Notes: generated by a model from the letters alone, not told the origin. 64,000 bases of DNA from Segetibacter koreensis DSM 18137 (GCF_000374045.1 NZ_KB893337.1:124172-188171), one strand, 5' to 3'. Positions 18,073 to 27,628 are shown, counted from the first letter of the stretch. Numbers and translations are program-made.

Positions 18073-18942
18073 CTATTGTTTTTTGGACAGTGCGCTTTCT
18101 TCATCAACAGGATAAGCAGTATCTAATTTACCAGGCAAAATAATTAAAGGAATATTGGCTTCAAATATCATTTCTTTAGTATTGCTTTTAGTAAACAGTC
18201 TTTCTAAAAACGGATGATCTTGCTTAACCATAACAATCATATCTACATTGTGCTCTTTTACAAATTTGTTCATAGCATGCGCGACATTGTTATCCACCTC
18301 AAATTCGTAAACAGGTTTAAGGTCTTTGAAATGGCTTTCAATCAATGATGGACGCATAAGTATTTCCATTACCTCATCCATTTCTTTTTTAATTACCCGC
18401 ACCACGAACATTCTACTGCCAAACTTTTGACCAAACTCATGTAAAGGATCTAAAAGCCTCATCATTGTTTCATCCTCGCGATCACTTGCAAGAGCAATAT
18501 TTTTAATCTCAGTAAACTTAGCACCGTCAGGAATCAAAATTAAAGGACAACTTGTATGGCGACTTAATTCAGTATCTGTGCTTCCAAAAAATTTACGGCC
18601 GGTAACGCCACTTTGCTTTATACCTGCAATTATCCATTTCGCATTTACCTTTTTCGCTGCCGATAAAATAGCATTTGTCGTCCAACCTTGTTCTGCAAGT
18701 GTTTCAACCTTAACCCCTTCTGGAATTGTAAGGGAATTCAGTTCATGTTGTAAGCGAGACTCACTTGCCGCTCGTACCTCTTCATCGGGTATAACCACTA
18801 CTGTATCGTTAGGAGAAATGATAGACTGGTAAGCATTAAATAAAACTACATCAGCACCTAAATGTGCAGCTAACTTAACTCCATACGCAGCGGCATTGTG
18901 GCTGACAGACAAAAAATCAGTGGCAATTAATAAGGTTTCCAT
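18073..18942 (-). CDS. Universal stress protein, tandem Usp domains
   Basis: This 289-residue protein is a paralogue of its downstream neighbour and also has two Usp domains. The first domain contains AGIKQSGVTGRKFFGSTDTELSRHTSCPLILIP, with a modified nucleotide loop. The second runs about 150-270 and ends NIPLIILP. It starts METLLIATDFLSVSHNAAAYGV at ATG 18942. It is probably transcribed with the other usp gene. Tandem paired Usp genes next to BON and PLD genes suggest one stress-response unit. Confidence 0.92.
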   Translation of the reverse strand: METLLIATDFLSVSHNAAAYGVKLAAHLGADVVLFNAYQSIISPNDTVVVIPDEEVRAASESRLQHELNSLTIPEGVKVETLAEQGWTTNAILSAAKKVNAKWIIAGIKQSGVTGRKFFGSTDTELSRHTSCPLILIPDGAKFTEIKNIALASDREDETMMRLLDPLHEFGQKFGSRMFVVRVIKKEMDEVMEILMRPSLIESHFKDLKPVYEFEVDNNVAHAMNKFVKEHNVDMIVMVKQDHPFLERLFTKSNTKEMIFEANIPLIILPGKLDTAYPVDEESALSKKQ

Positions 18943-19065
18943 AACGAGTATTTAATGATTGAAACTACGGGGGATATCTGTCGGTTTCTACTGATAATCA
19001 ATCTCCTAATATTCTTAAAAGCAAAATAATTCTTGTGCAATTTGTTTATAAACCAGCTAACAGAC

Positions 19066-19737
19066 CTAAAAACTATATTCCTCCTGGTCCACAACTTCCA
19101 AACGATTGTCAACTTCAATAATACCGGGAGCAGACCAGGCTGCGTTTTCAGCATCATTTCTTTCTGCATAAGAACGTACCTTTCCTTTCAACAATACTTT
19201 GTTACCTATTACTTCAACAGATATATGTTGAGCATCTACTGTTGCAACTCGTCGAAAAGCATCCTGTATTTTTTCCTTTATATCTGTTTGAGCTACTCGT
19301 GGTTTTACAGTTATAAGATTGATTACACTTTTTACACCGGCAAGGTTTGAGACCAGGTCTTTGACTGATGCTCGCTGGTAAGCCCAATCAACTTCTCCAT
19401 CTAATGTAACTATTCCATTTTCCACTTTAATTACAATTTTCTCTTCAGGTATCGAGGTATGCCACTTCAAACTATTTAACACAGCTTCAGCGATCTCGGC
19501 ATCTGTTCTGAAGTTTCCCGGTGAAATACCAACCTGTATATCCAAAGCAACTGCTCTTACACCAGCTACTTTGTGCACAGCCTTTTCAGCTTCAACTTTT
19601 TCAAGATAAGAGTCCACCTCACCTGAAAGTGTTACGACACCATTTTTTACTGAAACACCAATATTAGCAGCATGTAAGAAAGGGTTCCATTTCAATTCAT
19701 TAAGAACGTCTTCCTGGACTACACTATCATTTTTCAT
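19066..19737 (-). CDS. Three-BON-domain protein (OsmY-like)
   Basis: The 223-residue protein consists of three consecutive BON domains at about 5-70, 78-145 and 150-218. Each has the pattern of an amphipathic helix then GVVTLSGEVDS, GIVTLDGEVDW or NKVLLKGKVRS and a V/A-rich strand. No signal peptide is evident, so it is probably cytoplasmic or exported by an unusual route, unlike periplasmic E. coli OsmY. BON domains bind phospholipid surfaces and appear in envelope or osmotic stress proteins. It lies upstream of the two usp genes on the same strand. A weak FNR-like site sits about 75 bp before its ATG. Confidence 0.9.
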   Translation of the reverse strand: MKNDSVVQEDVLNELKWNPFLHAANIGVSVKNGVVTLSGEVDSYLEKVEAEKAVHKVAGVRAVALDIQVGISPGNFRTDAEIAEAVLNSLKWHTSIPEEKIVIKVENGIVTLDGEVDWAYQRASVKDLVSNLAGVKSVINLITVKPRVAQTDIKEKIQDAFRRVATVDAQHISVEVIGNKVLLKGKVRSYAERNDAENAAWSAPGIIEVDNRLEVVDQEEYSF

Positions 19738-19807
19738 ATAAAAATTTTTAAAGTCAAAAAAAGAAAGAAGCTTGTAAAATACCTCTGATCACAAATCTAT
19801 TTCTCTC

Positions 19808-19819
19808 TGATGCGAATCC
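19808..19819 (-). promoter_or_regulatory. Weak FNR-box-like site upstream of the BON gene
   Basis: TGATGCGAATCC matches the FNR core TGATnnnnATCA at 7 of 8 defined positions. It lies 71-82 bp before the BON start at 19737. It is only suggestive alone, but a perfect-core site is present 300 bp away and another at nirB. Confidence 0.3.
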
Positions 19820-19860
19820 ACTTATCAGAAAAACCAAATGGAATTATGATAATTGTGTAG

Positions 19861-20031
19861 TTATATAGCTGGTGGGTTATGTTGAATAAAAAGCCGGTAC
19901 ATTGTATCTAAAACGAAAACGACAATTTTTCTTGCATAACGAAAACCAAAAGCTACTATAAGCATAACTATTAACCATTCTGCATATTGACCATAGTTTG
20001 AAATATCTATGGAGGGAGAAGCTAAAATCAT
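19861..20031 (-). CDS. Possible small single-pass membrane protein, unrecognised
   Basis: From the ATG at 20031 the ORF encodes 56 residues with one hydrophobic segment (WLIVMLIVAFGF) followed by basic residues RYARK and a second hydrophobic stretch VVFVLDTMYRLF. An earlier in-frame ATG at 20118 would add 29 residues but overlaps an FNR-like palindrome, so I prefer the shorter form. It lies head-to-head with the PLD gene, upstream of the BON gene. I recognise no family. Coding status is uncertain; the membrane-protein composition is its main support. Confidence 0.35.
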   Translation of the reverse strand: MILASPSIDISNYGQYAEWLIVMLIVAFGFRYARKIVVFVLDTMYRLFIQHNPPAI

Positions 20032-20105
20032 ACAATCGTTTTTAAATTCATTTAAAGTTAAGAGCAGTATTAAGTCTAATGAATGAGGCGTGTCACATAA
20101 GACAA

Positions 20106-20117
20106 TGATTTGTATCA
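20106..20117. promoter_or_regulatory. FNR/CRP-type palindrome between the stress genes and PLD
   Basis: TGATTTGTATCA has the exact FNR core TGATnnnnATCA and extends to a perfect 6-bp dyad (AATGAT / ATCATT, 20104-20119). Its centre is 58 bp before the PLD ATG at 20170. The Fnr-like regulator encoded at 56953-57642 keeps the Glu and Arg of the recognition helix that contact this type of half-site. Confidence 0.5.
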
Positions 20118-20169
20118 TTTGAATTTATTGCGATAGCTTTTATTTTTATGATTATAGCATTACAATGGC

Positions 20170-21306
20170 ATGTCCCCAAACAAGAAACATAATTCACATT
20201 ATACCACACATAATAAGATACAACTAATAAAAGGAGGCTCGCAGTATTTCAATTTTTTAAAAGAGTTGATTGAAAAGGCAAAGCACTCAATCTATATAAG
20301 AATTTATATTTTGGATGATGATACGACCGGACGAGGCATTGCCGATGAATTAATTAAAGCAGCAGAAAGAAAAGTTGCTGTCTTTTTGATTGCTGATGGT
20401 TACGCTTCTCAAAGTTTGTCGAAAGAATTCATAAAAAATTTAAAAGATAAAGGTGTACACTTTAAATACTTTGAACCCTTATTTAAAAGCACTCATTTTT
20501 ATTTTGGGCGAAGAATGCATGAAAAGGTGGTTGTTGTAGATGGAAGATATGCATTGGTTGGTGGAATTAATTTTGCTGACCGATACAATGATATCGATGG
20601 TGTTTCTGCCTGGCTCGACTATGCTTTATATGTAGAAGGTGAAGCAGCGTTCATACTCTATAAGTATTGCGTTTCTGATTGGAATACTCGTAAAGATGTT
20701 CAATTGCCTGCAGTACCTTATTATTCAGAAGAAAAAGATTGTTCAGTAAGAATTAGACGAAATGATTGGGTTAAAGGAACCTATGAGGTCTGGAGAACGT
20801 ATTTTGATTGGTTTAACCAAGCAGAAGAAACCATTACCATTATGTGTAGTTACTTTTTACCTGGAAGGGTTTTAAGAAATCGGTTAAGCCTGGCTGCCAA
20901 AAGAGGAGTTAGAATAAAAGTAATACTTGCAGGAATTTCAGATGTAATGCTTGCTAAACATGCAGAACGTTACCTGTATACTTGGATGCATAAAAATAAT
21001 ATTGAGATCTACGAATATCAAAAATCTGTTTTACATGCTAAAATGATGGTGGTCGACAATCATTTTGTAACTATAGGCTCATTCAACGTAAACGATTTAA
21101 GCGCCTATGCGAGCCTTGAATTAAATCTTGATGTGAGAAACAAACCATTTGCTTCATCCGTTACAAAAATAATGGAGACAATTATCGAAAGGGATTGCAC
21201 CCGGATTACAAAGAAGATTTTTATTACAAACACAACCTTTATTAAACGTATAGTGCAAAGAGGCTCTTACGAAATTGTTCGGTTTATTTTAAATTTATCT
21301 ACATAA
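20170..21306 (+). CDS. Phospholipase D-family protein (cardiolipin synthase-like)
   Basis: The 378-residue protein has two complete HKD motifs: His117-Lys119-Asp124 (HEKVVVVD) and His289-Lys291-Asp296 (HAKMMVVD). Each is followed by the expected Gly-Gly/Gly-Ser and Asn. The spacing fits PLD superfamily members that make cardiolipin or transfer phosphatidyl groups. It lacks the two N-terminal transmembrane helices of ClsA and so resembles the shorter ClsB/YbhO type. With the neighbouring Usp/BON genes it may remodel membrane lipid during stress (inference). An FNR-like palindrome lies in its upstream region. Confidence 0.88.
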   Translation: MSPNKKHNSHYTTHNKIQLIKGGSQYFNFLKELIEKAKHSIYIRIYILDDDTTGRGIADELIKAAERKVAVFLIADGYASQSLSKEFIKNLKDKGVHFKYFEPLFKSTHFYFGRRMHEKVVVVDGRYALVGGINFADRYNDIDGVSAWLDYALYVEGEAAFILYKYCVSDWNTRKDVQLPAVPYYSEEKDCSVRIRRNDWVKGTYEVWRTYFDWFNQAEETITIMCSYFLPGRVLRNRLSLAAKRGVRIKVILAGISDVMLAKHAERYLYTWMHKNNIEIYEYQKSVLHAKMMVVDNHFVTIGSFNVNDLSAYASLELNLDVRNKPFASSVTKIMETIIERDCTRITKKIFITNTTFIKRIVQRGSYEIVRFILNLST

Positions 21307-21550
21307 TATTTATTAAAAAAACTGGTATTTGTTTTTCAAACGTTCTGCTTTCGGCAACAGCCTAACGACGTAAGTTGTTGTCGGTTTAATTAAAAAATTG
21401 CCTCCATCTTTTCAAGCATCATTTTAATGTTTTTAAAAAATATATTCACAATATAGAAATAGGATTAAGTTAGTCCCTCGCCGTTTAACAAAACTTTGCT
21501 GCGCTATCAGCGCTTATTACATTCCTTTGTAAAAACAACAAAAACACAAC

Positions 21551-22066
21551 ATGAAAAAATTTCTTCTTCCTGCATTGATAGTTTTGTTTTCATTCACAAC
21601 GATCGCCGATAACTGGAGAACGATTACACTAATGGATAAAGTAACTATTAGTCTTCCCGGAACGGCGACCGAAGATAAAAGCAATGGAATTTCTATGCAA
21701 AAAGTAGTGTTAGCAGACAGTACTGAAATAAATGCTTTTGCTTTGGACTATTCAACCTTTGGCTTAACTGAGCAGATGCTGCAGCAACTAGCGGGCACCG
21801 ATGCGTTTAAGCAACAAATGGAAACTGGAATTTCTATGCAACCGGGAGTAAAGCTTGTAAAAAACGAAGGAGGAAAGTACAAAGACAAATATGCCTCTTA
21901 CGACATGACCCTCGATGTAGACAAAGATGGGTATAAAGGCACCGTACACCAACGAACAGTATTTTATAAACAATTTGGTATTACCATGATTTATAAGCAA
22001 GGCAAAAAAGGTGAAGATGCAGCTTTAAGAGATAAATTGTTTAATTCTCTACAGATCGCGGAATAA
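21551..22066 (+). CDS. Secreted protein of unknown function
   Basis: The 171-residue protein has a signal peptide (MKKFLLPALIVLFSFTTIA). The mature part is a soluble alpha/beta sequence with NWRTITLMDKVTISLPGTATE near its start and a C-terminal TVFYKQFGITMIYKQGKKGED...LRDKLFNSLQI. That pattern is reminiscent of small PsbP-like or lipoprotein-type folds that begin by describing a 'value after stress', but I cannot assign a family. The promoter region has TTTGC at 21495-21499 and TTCCTTTG at 21522-21529, close to Bacteroidota elements. It is monocistronic: a terminator follows. Confidence 0.8.
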   Translation: MKKFLLPALIVLFSFTTIADNWRTITLMDKVTISLPGTATEDKSNGISMQKVVLADSTEINAFALDYSTFGLTEQMLQQLAGTDAFKQQMETGISMQPGVKLVKNEGGKYKDKYASYDMTLDVDKDGYKGTVHQRTVFYKQFGITMIYKQGKKGEDAALRDKLFNSLQIAE

Positions 22067-22088
22067 GTTGAAAATAATATTTACAGCA

Positions 22089-22120
22089 AAAGCCGGATAC
22101 TGTATGTGTTCGGCTTTTTG
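22089..22120 (+). terminator. Intrinsic terminator after the secreted protein gene
   Basis: AAAGCCG at 22089-22095 pairs with CGGCTTT at 22111-22117 across a 15-nt loop (which holds its own ATAC/GTAT pairing). A TTTTTG run follows. It lies 22 nt after the stop at 22066. Confidence 0.75.
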
Positions 22121-22279
22121 TTTTTTATTCAGCTATGTCTCTGATGATTAAAAGTGATAATTTGCTTTGTACTTTAATAATTTTATTTAGAGAATTCAAA
22201 ACCCATAAATTGCGATGCCGGATTTCGATCTGACCCGGTTTTTTATCTTAAAAATCTTGGTTCTAACAATGTTATTAAA

Positions 22280-24181
22280 ATGAAGAAAATTATATTCATT
22301 ACAACTTTTACCTGCATTTTCATTTCGGCAATTGCACAGCAAAGGATGACGCCAGAGCTGCTGCTCTCTCTTGGGCGTGTCAGTGGCGTTGGTATTACCA
22401 AAGACAGTACGGGTGTTGTATTTACAGTAAGCACACCAAATGTTGATGAAAATAAGAGCAAAAAGAAAACGTACCTGATTTCTTTAGAAGGTGGTACAGC
22501 AAAAGAAATTGCTGACAGTAACGATTATGTAAAAGATGAACATATATCTCCAGATGGGAAATACATTCTTACAGCTGAAGATGTAAAATTGAGAAAAGTA
22601 TTTGGAAAAGATTTTTATCCCGACCTGGCAAAGTCGACCGCGCAGATATATGACCAGCTTGGTTACCGGCATTGGGACGAATGGGAAGATGGAGCATTTA
22701 GTCATGTATTTTATCATCGTGTCGATAAAAGCGGTGAACGCAAAGATATTATGGCAGGACAGCCCTATGACTGTCCGCAAAAACCGTTTGGAGGAAAAGA
22801 AGATTTTATATGGTCGGCGAATGGAAATATTATTTACGTGACTAAGCCAAAGACAGGCACTCAATATGCATTAAGTACCAATACTGATATCTTTTCTTAC
22901 AACCTTACTACAGGCGTTACTACTAATCTTACAGCAGGGTTGGAAGGGTATGACCTGGCTCCGGCGTATTCTTCACAAGGGCAGCTTGCGTGGTTTAGTA
23001 TGAAACGTGAAGGCTATGAAGCTGACAAGCAGGATATAATGGTAAATACCGGCAGCAGTAAGATAAACCTGACACAATACTGGGATGGAACCGTCGAAGG
23101 TTTTAAGTGGAGTCTCGACGGGCGCAATATTTACTTCTACGCACCAGTTGATGGCACACTACAATTGTTTGTGGTTGATTACCCGGGACTGACTATGAAG
23201 GTGCCTGAAGTAAAACAGATAACTCACGGCGATTTTGATATAACCGAACTTGTGGGACAGGTAGGCAATACCATGGTAGTTACCAGGACCGATATGAATC
23301 ATGCTGCTGAACTGTACACCGTTGACCTTACTAATGGCAACATGAAACAGCTATCGCATGTAAATGATGATACCTATGGCAAGATCTCACTGGGAAAGTT
23401 CCAACGAAGATATGTAACGACTACAGATGGCAAAAAAATGCTTGTCTGGATGATTTTTCCTCCCGGCTTCGATTCGGCTAAAAAATACCCGGCTCTATTA
23501 TATTGCCAGGGCGGTCCACAATCACCTCTTACACAATTCTATTCGTTTCGCTGGAATATGCAGCTCATGGCAGCTAATGGATATATCATAGTGGCCCCTA
23601 ACCGTCGTGGTATGTATGGCCACGGACAAGAATGGAATGAAGCCATTAGCAAAGACTGGGGCGGACAAGTGATAAAAGATTATCTTTCTGCAATAGACGA
23701 TGCAAGCAAAGAAGCATATATCGATAAAAACCGCAGAGGTTGCGTTGGCGCAAGCTATGGAGGTTATTCTGTCTATTATCTCGCTGGCGTCCATAACAAT
23801 CGTTTTAAGACCTTCATTGCTCATGATGGAGTATTTGACTTAAAAAGCATGAGTGGCACTACCGAAGAATTGTGGTTCACTAACTGGGAAATGGGAGGTT
23901 ACTACTGGCAGAAAAATAACAAAACAGCTCAAAAAAGTTTCACTCAGTTCAACCCCAGTAACTATGTTGATAAGTGGAACACGCCAATTCTTATTGTACA
24001 AGGCGGAAAAGATTTTCGCGTACCAATAGAGCAAGGCTTACAAGCGTTCCAGGCAGCTCAGTTAAGAGGTATAAAAAGCAAGCTACTTTATCTTCCCGAT
24101 GAAAACCATTGGGTTTTGAAGCCCCAAAACGCCTTGGTATGGCAGAGGGAATTTTACAAGTGGTTAAAGGAAACTTTATAG
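22280..24181 (+). CDS. S9 family prolyl oligopeptidase (acylaminoacyl/dipeptidyl peptidase-like), secreted
   Basis: The 633-residue serine peptidase has a signal peptide ending ISAIAQ, an N-terminal WD40-like beta-propeller (about 25-380) and a C-terminal alpha/beta-hydrolase. The catalytic triad is visible as Ser492 in GASYGGYS, Asp578 in GGKDFRVP and His610 in DENHWV. It would cleave short peptides in the periplasm. It stands alone and converges on the GNAT gene, with only 12 nt between stops. Whether it removes dipeptides or acylated residues cannot be told from sequence. Confidence 0.94.
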   Translation: MKKIIFITTFTCIFISAIAQQRMTPELLLSLGRVSGVGITKDSTGVVFTVSTPNVDENKSKKKTYLISLEGGTAKEIADSNDYVKDEHISPDGKYILTAEDVKLRKVFGKDFYPDLAKSTAQIYDQLGYRHWDEWEDGAFSHVFYHRVDKSGERKDIMAGQPYDCPQKPFGGKEDFIWSANGNIIYVTKPKTGTQYALSTNTDIFSYNLTTGVTTNLTAGLEGYDLAPAYSSQGQLAWFSMKREGYEADKQDIMVNTGSSKINLTQYWDGTVEGFKWSLDGRNIYFYAPVDGTLQLFVVDYPGLTMKVPEVKQITHGDFDITELVGQVGNTMVVTRTDMNHAAELYTVDLTNGNMKQLSHVNDDTYGKISLGKFQRRYVTTTDGKKMLVWMIFPPGFDSAKKYPALLYCQGGPQSPLTQFYSFRWNMQLMAANGYIIVAPNRRGMYGHGQEWNEAISKDWGGQVIKDYLSAIDDASKEAYIDKNRRGCVGASYGGYSVYYLAGVHNNRFKTFIAHDGVFDLKSMSGTTEELWFTNWEMGGYYWQKNNKTAQKSFTQFNPSNYVDKWNTPILIVQGGKDFRVPIEQGLQAFQAAQLRGIKSKLLYLPDENHWVLKPQNALVWQREFYKWLKETL

Positions 24182-24193
24182 AACTGAAATCAT

Positions 24194-24793
24194 CTACTGT
24201 TTTACAGCATCAGGGAGTCGTCGTAAAAAATATAATTTGAAGCCAAACATTTCTTCAGGCGAAATATGATATACTTCAAACCCATGTTTTTTATAGAAAT
24301 TTAAATTTTGTTCGTTAGAAGTTTCAAGGTAAATGGGTATTTTTTCATTGTTGCTTCTGTTAATTATCTCTTGCAACATTCCCGAACCTACTCCCTGGCC
24401 CTGTTCTGTTTTTTTCAATCCTATAAACCATAAATAAATAAACTCTTCGTCCTTAGGATGAAATTGATTAATGTATTGCTCTCTCCGCAACGCCTTTTTA
24501 ATACCCTCAATGCCAGTTACTTTCCATACAAATTGTACTGTGAGTAAGGCCTCTTCCAAAATCGGCAATTTATCAGCAGAATTGCTGCAAATAATGACAC
24601 CTGTTAAATCATCAGTAATATAAATTTCGCCAGCGTCAATACATGCTTCAAAAGAATAATCCATCAAATCCCTTATTCTTTCCTTTCTTTTGGAATCCTG
24701 TTTTACAACATAGTTAACACTTTTATTGTTTTCAAAACATTCTGATAAAATCTCTATAACTTTTTCCTTGTGTATTTTATCTGCTTTGATCAT
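24194..24793 (-). CDS. GNAT-family N-acetyltransferase
   Basis: The 199-residue protein carries the acetyl-CoA pyrophosphate-binding loop QGQGVGSGML (about 137-146). The typical downstream elements IPIYLETSNEQNLNFYKKHGFEV follow. The N-terminal half is helical and more variable, as in GNATs of the small-molecule type. The substrate is unknown. The 428 bp upstream of it, to the end of the oxidoreductase gene at 25222, hold no convincing gene; one open stretch near 24920-25070 lacks a start codon. Confidence 0.88.
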   Translation of the reverse strand: MIKADKIHKEKVIEILSECFENNKSVNYVVKQDSKRKERIRDLMDYSFEACIDAGEIYITDDLTGVIICSNSADKLPILEEALLTVQFVWKVTGIEGIKKALRREQYINQFHPKDEEFIYLWFIGLKKTEQGQGVGSGMLQEIINRSNNEKIPIYLETSNEQNLNFYKKHGFEVYHISPEEMFGFKLYFLRRLPDAVKQ

Positions 24794-25221
24794 ACAATCT
24801 TAACCTCTTTGAATTATATATAAAGTTACTTCTTTTTAATCCTTGTTATCTTAATCAAATTGCTGAAGCCGAAACGTAACTGTAAAAAATATGGCCTAAT
24901 CTTTTATTAAAAAATAAATGACACTTTAGCAAAATGCAGCTATAATTATTTCTTTTATTATTTTGGCAGCCTGCAGGAAACTCCAAATTCAATAAAATTG
25001 TCAGGAGCATTTTTTGAAATTCCCTTACCCCAAAAATATCTAATTGTGAAGATTAGGCATTACCTGGTAAAGTAGGCCGGCATCAACAGCTTACATAAGT
25101 TTTTACAATGACAGAAACGTGAGGATAATACACGGAAACAAACGGGACTGAAGAGTTAAGTTCAAGAACTGGGCTCGAGGATATTTATTGAAATAAATGC
25201 ATGCTATCCCAATGTCTTTGA

Positions 25222-26355
25222 TTATTGTTTTAAATTAACTGTTTTACCTGTTCTTGCGGATTCTCTTGCAGCATCTAAAATCTCTACAACCGTTACATTA
25301 TTTTCTAAAGAATAAAGACCGTTACTAGGTACAGGGATCTTTTTATGAACAACGTCAGCAAAGTAAGAAAATGGGTCTTCGTACACAGGCACTTCTTTTG
25401 CCGAAACCCGAATATTTAGTTCTGGATTATTCTCTGAATTTCGCATGCGCATATTGGTGTTGTTAGCGGTAATTACATAACCTGTTTCACCATATACTTC
25501 CATATCTTTTCTGCCGAATGGCCAGTTCCAGGAGGCTTGTATTATACACTGTGCGGCAGGGTACGTGACAATTATAGTTGCTTCATCATCAACTTTAGGA
25601 TAAATGGCGGGTTTAAAATGCTGCGTAACTGCTGTTACAGAAACAGGCTTCTCCCCTTTCATCAGGTAAGTCATCAGGTTAGCACCGTAGCAACCAAAAT
25701 CAATAAGAGCTCCTCCTCCATTTTGTACAGGATCTGTAAGCCATTTAAAGAACTCTTTATTTACACCAATTTCTTTCGGTCCCTGGTGGCCGTCATGTAT
25801 CACAACTTTTCTCATTTTTCCAACATAATTGCTGTCATTAACCAGTTGGTAAGTTTTTTCTGTGGTGGGATACCATGATGTTTCAAAATCAGTCAATAGA
25901 AAAATATTGTATTTCTTTGCGAGTTGCTGCATTCGGTTAGCATCAGTAATATTTGTGGCAAGAGGTTTTTCCACCATTACATGTATACCGCGTGGAGCGC
26001 AAGCTTCCACCGCTGCCATATGCTCGTATATTGAGCCAAATGCTACTATCGCCTCAGGTTTTACAACATCCAGCATTTTTTCAAGGTTGGTATAAAACAG
26101 ATCTTTGCCCAGGTTATACTGGCTGGCATAGCGATGACATAATGCAGTATCCGTTTCATAGATTCCTACAAGTGAAACATCCGTTTTGTCTTTTCTTCCC
26201 AATATCCATGGTACATGACCATGGGTTATTCCTACTACCGCTAAACGAAGAGGTTTGTCATTTTTCGCCTGGGCGATTAGTGGAGAACAATTTAGTATAA
26301 CTGATAAAAAGCAACCAACAAGCAATACTGTTTTTTTATAAGCTCTTACATTCAT
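25222..26355 (-). CDS. Gfo/Idh/MocA-family oxidoreductase, exported
   Basis: From the ATG at 26355 the protein has 377 residues and a hydrophobic signal segment (VLLVGCFLSVILNCSPLIAQ). Another ATG lies at 26364, and the frame extends to a TTG at 26394; the later ATGs give the best signal peptide. The NAD-binding fold begins LRLAVVGITHGHV. The family motif EKPLATNITDANRM is present, followed by the C-terminal beta-sheet domain with GGGALIDFGCYGANLMTYL. Exported members of this family often act on sugars or as NAD-retaining glycosidases. The substrate here is unknown. It precedes no obvious pathway partner, and the DUF3500 gene lies 63 bp upstream on the same strand. Confidence 0.9.
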   Translation of the reverse strand: MNVRAYKKTVLLVGCFLSVILNCSPLIAQAKNDKPLRLAVVGITHGHVPWILGRKDKTDVSLVGIYETDTALCHRYASQYNLGKDLFYTNLEKMLDVVKPEAIVAFGSIYEHMAAVEACAPRGIHVMVEKPLATNITDANRMQQLAKKYNIFLLTDFETSWYPTTEKTYQLVNDSNYVGKMRKVVIHDGHQGPKEIGVNKEFFKWLTDPVQNGGGALIDFGCYGANLMTYLMKGEKPVSVTAVTQHFKPAIYPKVDDEATIIVTYPAAQCIIQASWNWPFGRKDMEVYGETGYVITANNTNMRMRNSENNPELNIRVSAKEVPVYEDPFSYFADVVHKKIPVPSNGLYSLENNVTVVEILDAARESARTGKTVNLKQ

Positions 26356-26417
26356 TTTAATCATTTTTGTTGCTTTTTTTAGTTTTGATATCAATATTAT
26401 TTAAGGAGAAGTTTTAG

Positions 26418-27437
26418 CTATTGAGAATGGTCTGATTTGTAATGCTCCAATAAAAGGTCTCCGCCGAAATCATGTTTTAAATCTCTTAGAACGCTATGGA
26501 CATGATTTGCATTATTCTGCGAATTATCATACTCAATAATAATCGTTGGCCCCTGAATACGATAATAATAAGGTTTACCGGCACCGGGTTTTGTATAGCC
26601 GGCCCAGGCAAAACGAAGGTTGTTCAATCCCGCCTGTTGTATCTCCTTCAACATTTGGTCGGCGAATAATTTTGTGTACCTGTGCACATAAACATTAACC
26701 AGCTGTAAAAATTGTTCTTGTTGTTGTGGCGACATCTCAGAATATAGAATACCGGCGGGATGGGTAATCATCGCTTTCCTGCTTACAAATGTGATAATTT
26801 CACCGGGAGCAGTAGTATCAATGATTGCTTTACTTAATTGTTCTTTAGTTAGTGCATGAAGCAATGCAAAACCGTTTGCTGTTTCTTCCTTTAAAACTTC
26901 CATGCCTTTACGCGGTCCACTGGGCACAACCGCAGGATTAGCGCCTAAAAATCCAGGGGTCCCTGCAACTAGTTTTTTATCTTTTGCTGAAAAATGGAAA
27001 GATACATGGTGTCCTTCAAGTCGCCAGCCCCATGTTGTGTTATCTGTGGGCAATCCAAAAATTATTAAGTAATAATTTCCCGGATCGCGGTAATGATCAT
27101 CTGCTTTTCTGTTCTCGATGACTTTCAAAACATCTTCCAACCCCATGATCTGATTAACCTTTTTCGCCGCATTTTCACTCAGGCAGGTTTTAATCAGGTT
27201 ATTAGCAGCCTGCTTTTGTGAAGCGCTAAGATCATTAAATGGAACACCTTTTCTGCCTTCTATCGGAAAAAAATGGAAGGCATATCTTTCATCAGTATCA
27301 AAGGGATAAAGCGTGCGGGCTTTTTGCGCAGAGTCCAGGGTGTTTATAAATTCTTTAGCCGCAGAGACTATTTGTTGTGACCGGCAATTGTAGGCAAAAA
27401 GGAGACAATAAGCTGCAAGACAAAGGCACTGTTTCAT
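26418..27437 (-). CDS. DUF3500-domain secreted protein
   Basis: The 339-residue protein has a short signal peptide (MKQCLCLAAYCLLFAYNC to RSQQ). The DUF3500 pattern fills nearly the whole chain: FFPIEGRKGVPFNDLSASQK, YYLIIFGLPTDNTTWGWRLEGHHVSFHF, and a C-terminal YYRIQGPTIIIEYDNSQN with late His residues. The repeated His residues (GHHVSFHF, NHVHSV, LKHD) could bind metal. The biochemical function of DUF3500 is not established. It is co-directional with the Gfo/Idh/MocA gene, and a joint transcript is likely. Confidence 0.9.
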   Translation of the reverse strand: MKQCLCLAAYCLLFAYNCRSQQIVSAAKEFINTLDSAQKARTLYPFDTDERYAFHFFPIEGRKGVPFNDLSASQKQAANNLIKTCLSENAAKKVNQIMGLEDVLKVIENRKADDHYRDPGNYYLIIFGLPTDNTTWGWRLEGHHVSFHFSAKDKKLVAGTPGFLGANPAVVPSGPRKGMEVLKEETANGFALLHALTKEQLSKAIIDTTAPGEIITFVSRKAMITHPAGILYSEMSPQQQEQFLQLVNVYVHRYTKLFADQMLKEIQQAGLNNLRFAWAGYTKPGAGKPYYYRIQGPTIIIEYDNSQNNANHVHSVLRDLKHDFGGDLLLEHYKSDHSQ

Positions 27438-27628
27438 ATAGCAAGGACGTTATTGTGAACAACTTAAAGACCCTAATATACAATACTTGATCTATTAAAC
27501 TGCAATATTTGTTTTGCTACTTCAATCTTATATAAATTGAGGAAATCTAACTAGGGAAATCTACTTTTCGGGGAGAAATAATGTCTATTGTTCGAAAGCT
27601 GCGCGGTATCTTTAAAAGGTACATTATC

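Noticed and set aside
24920-25070. Open stretch of about 50 codons between the GNAT and Gfo/Idh genes
   Set aside because: No start codon in frame, AT-driven composition, no signal peptide or known motif.
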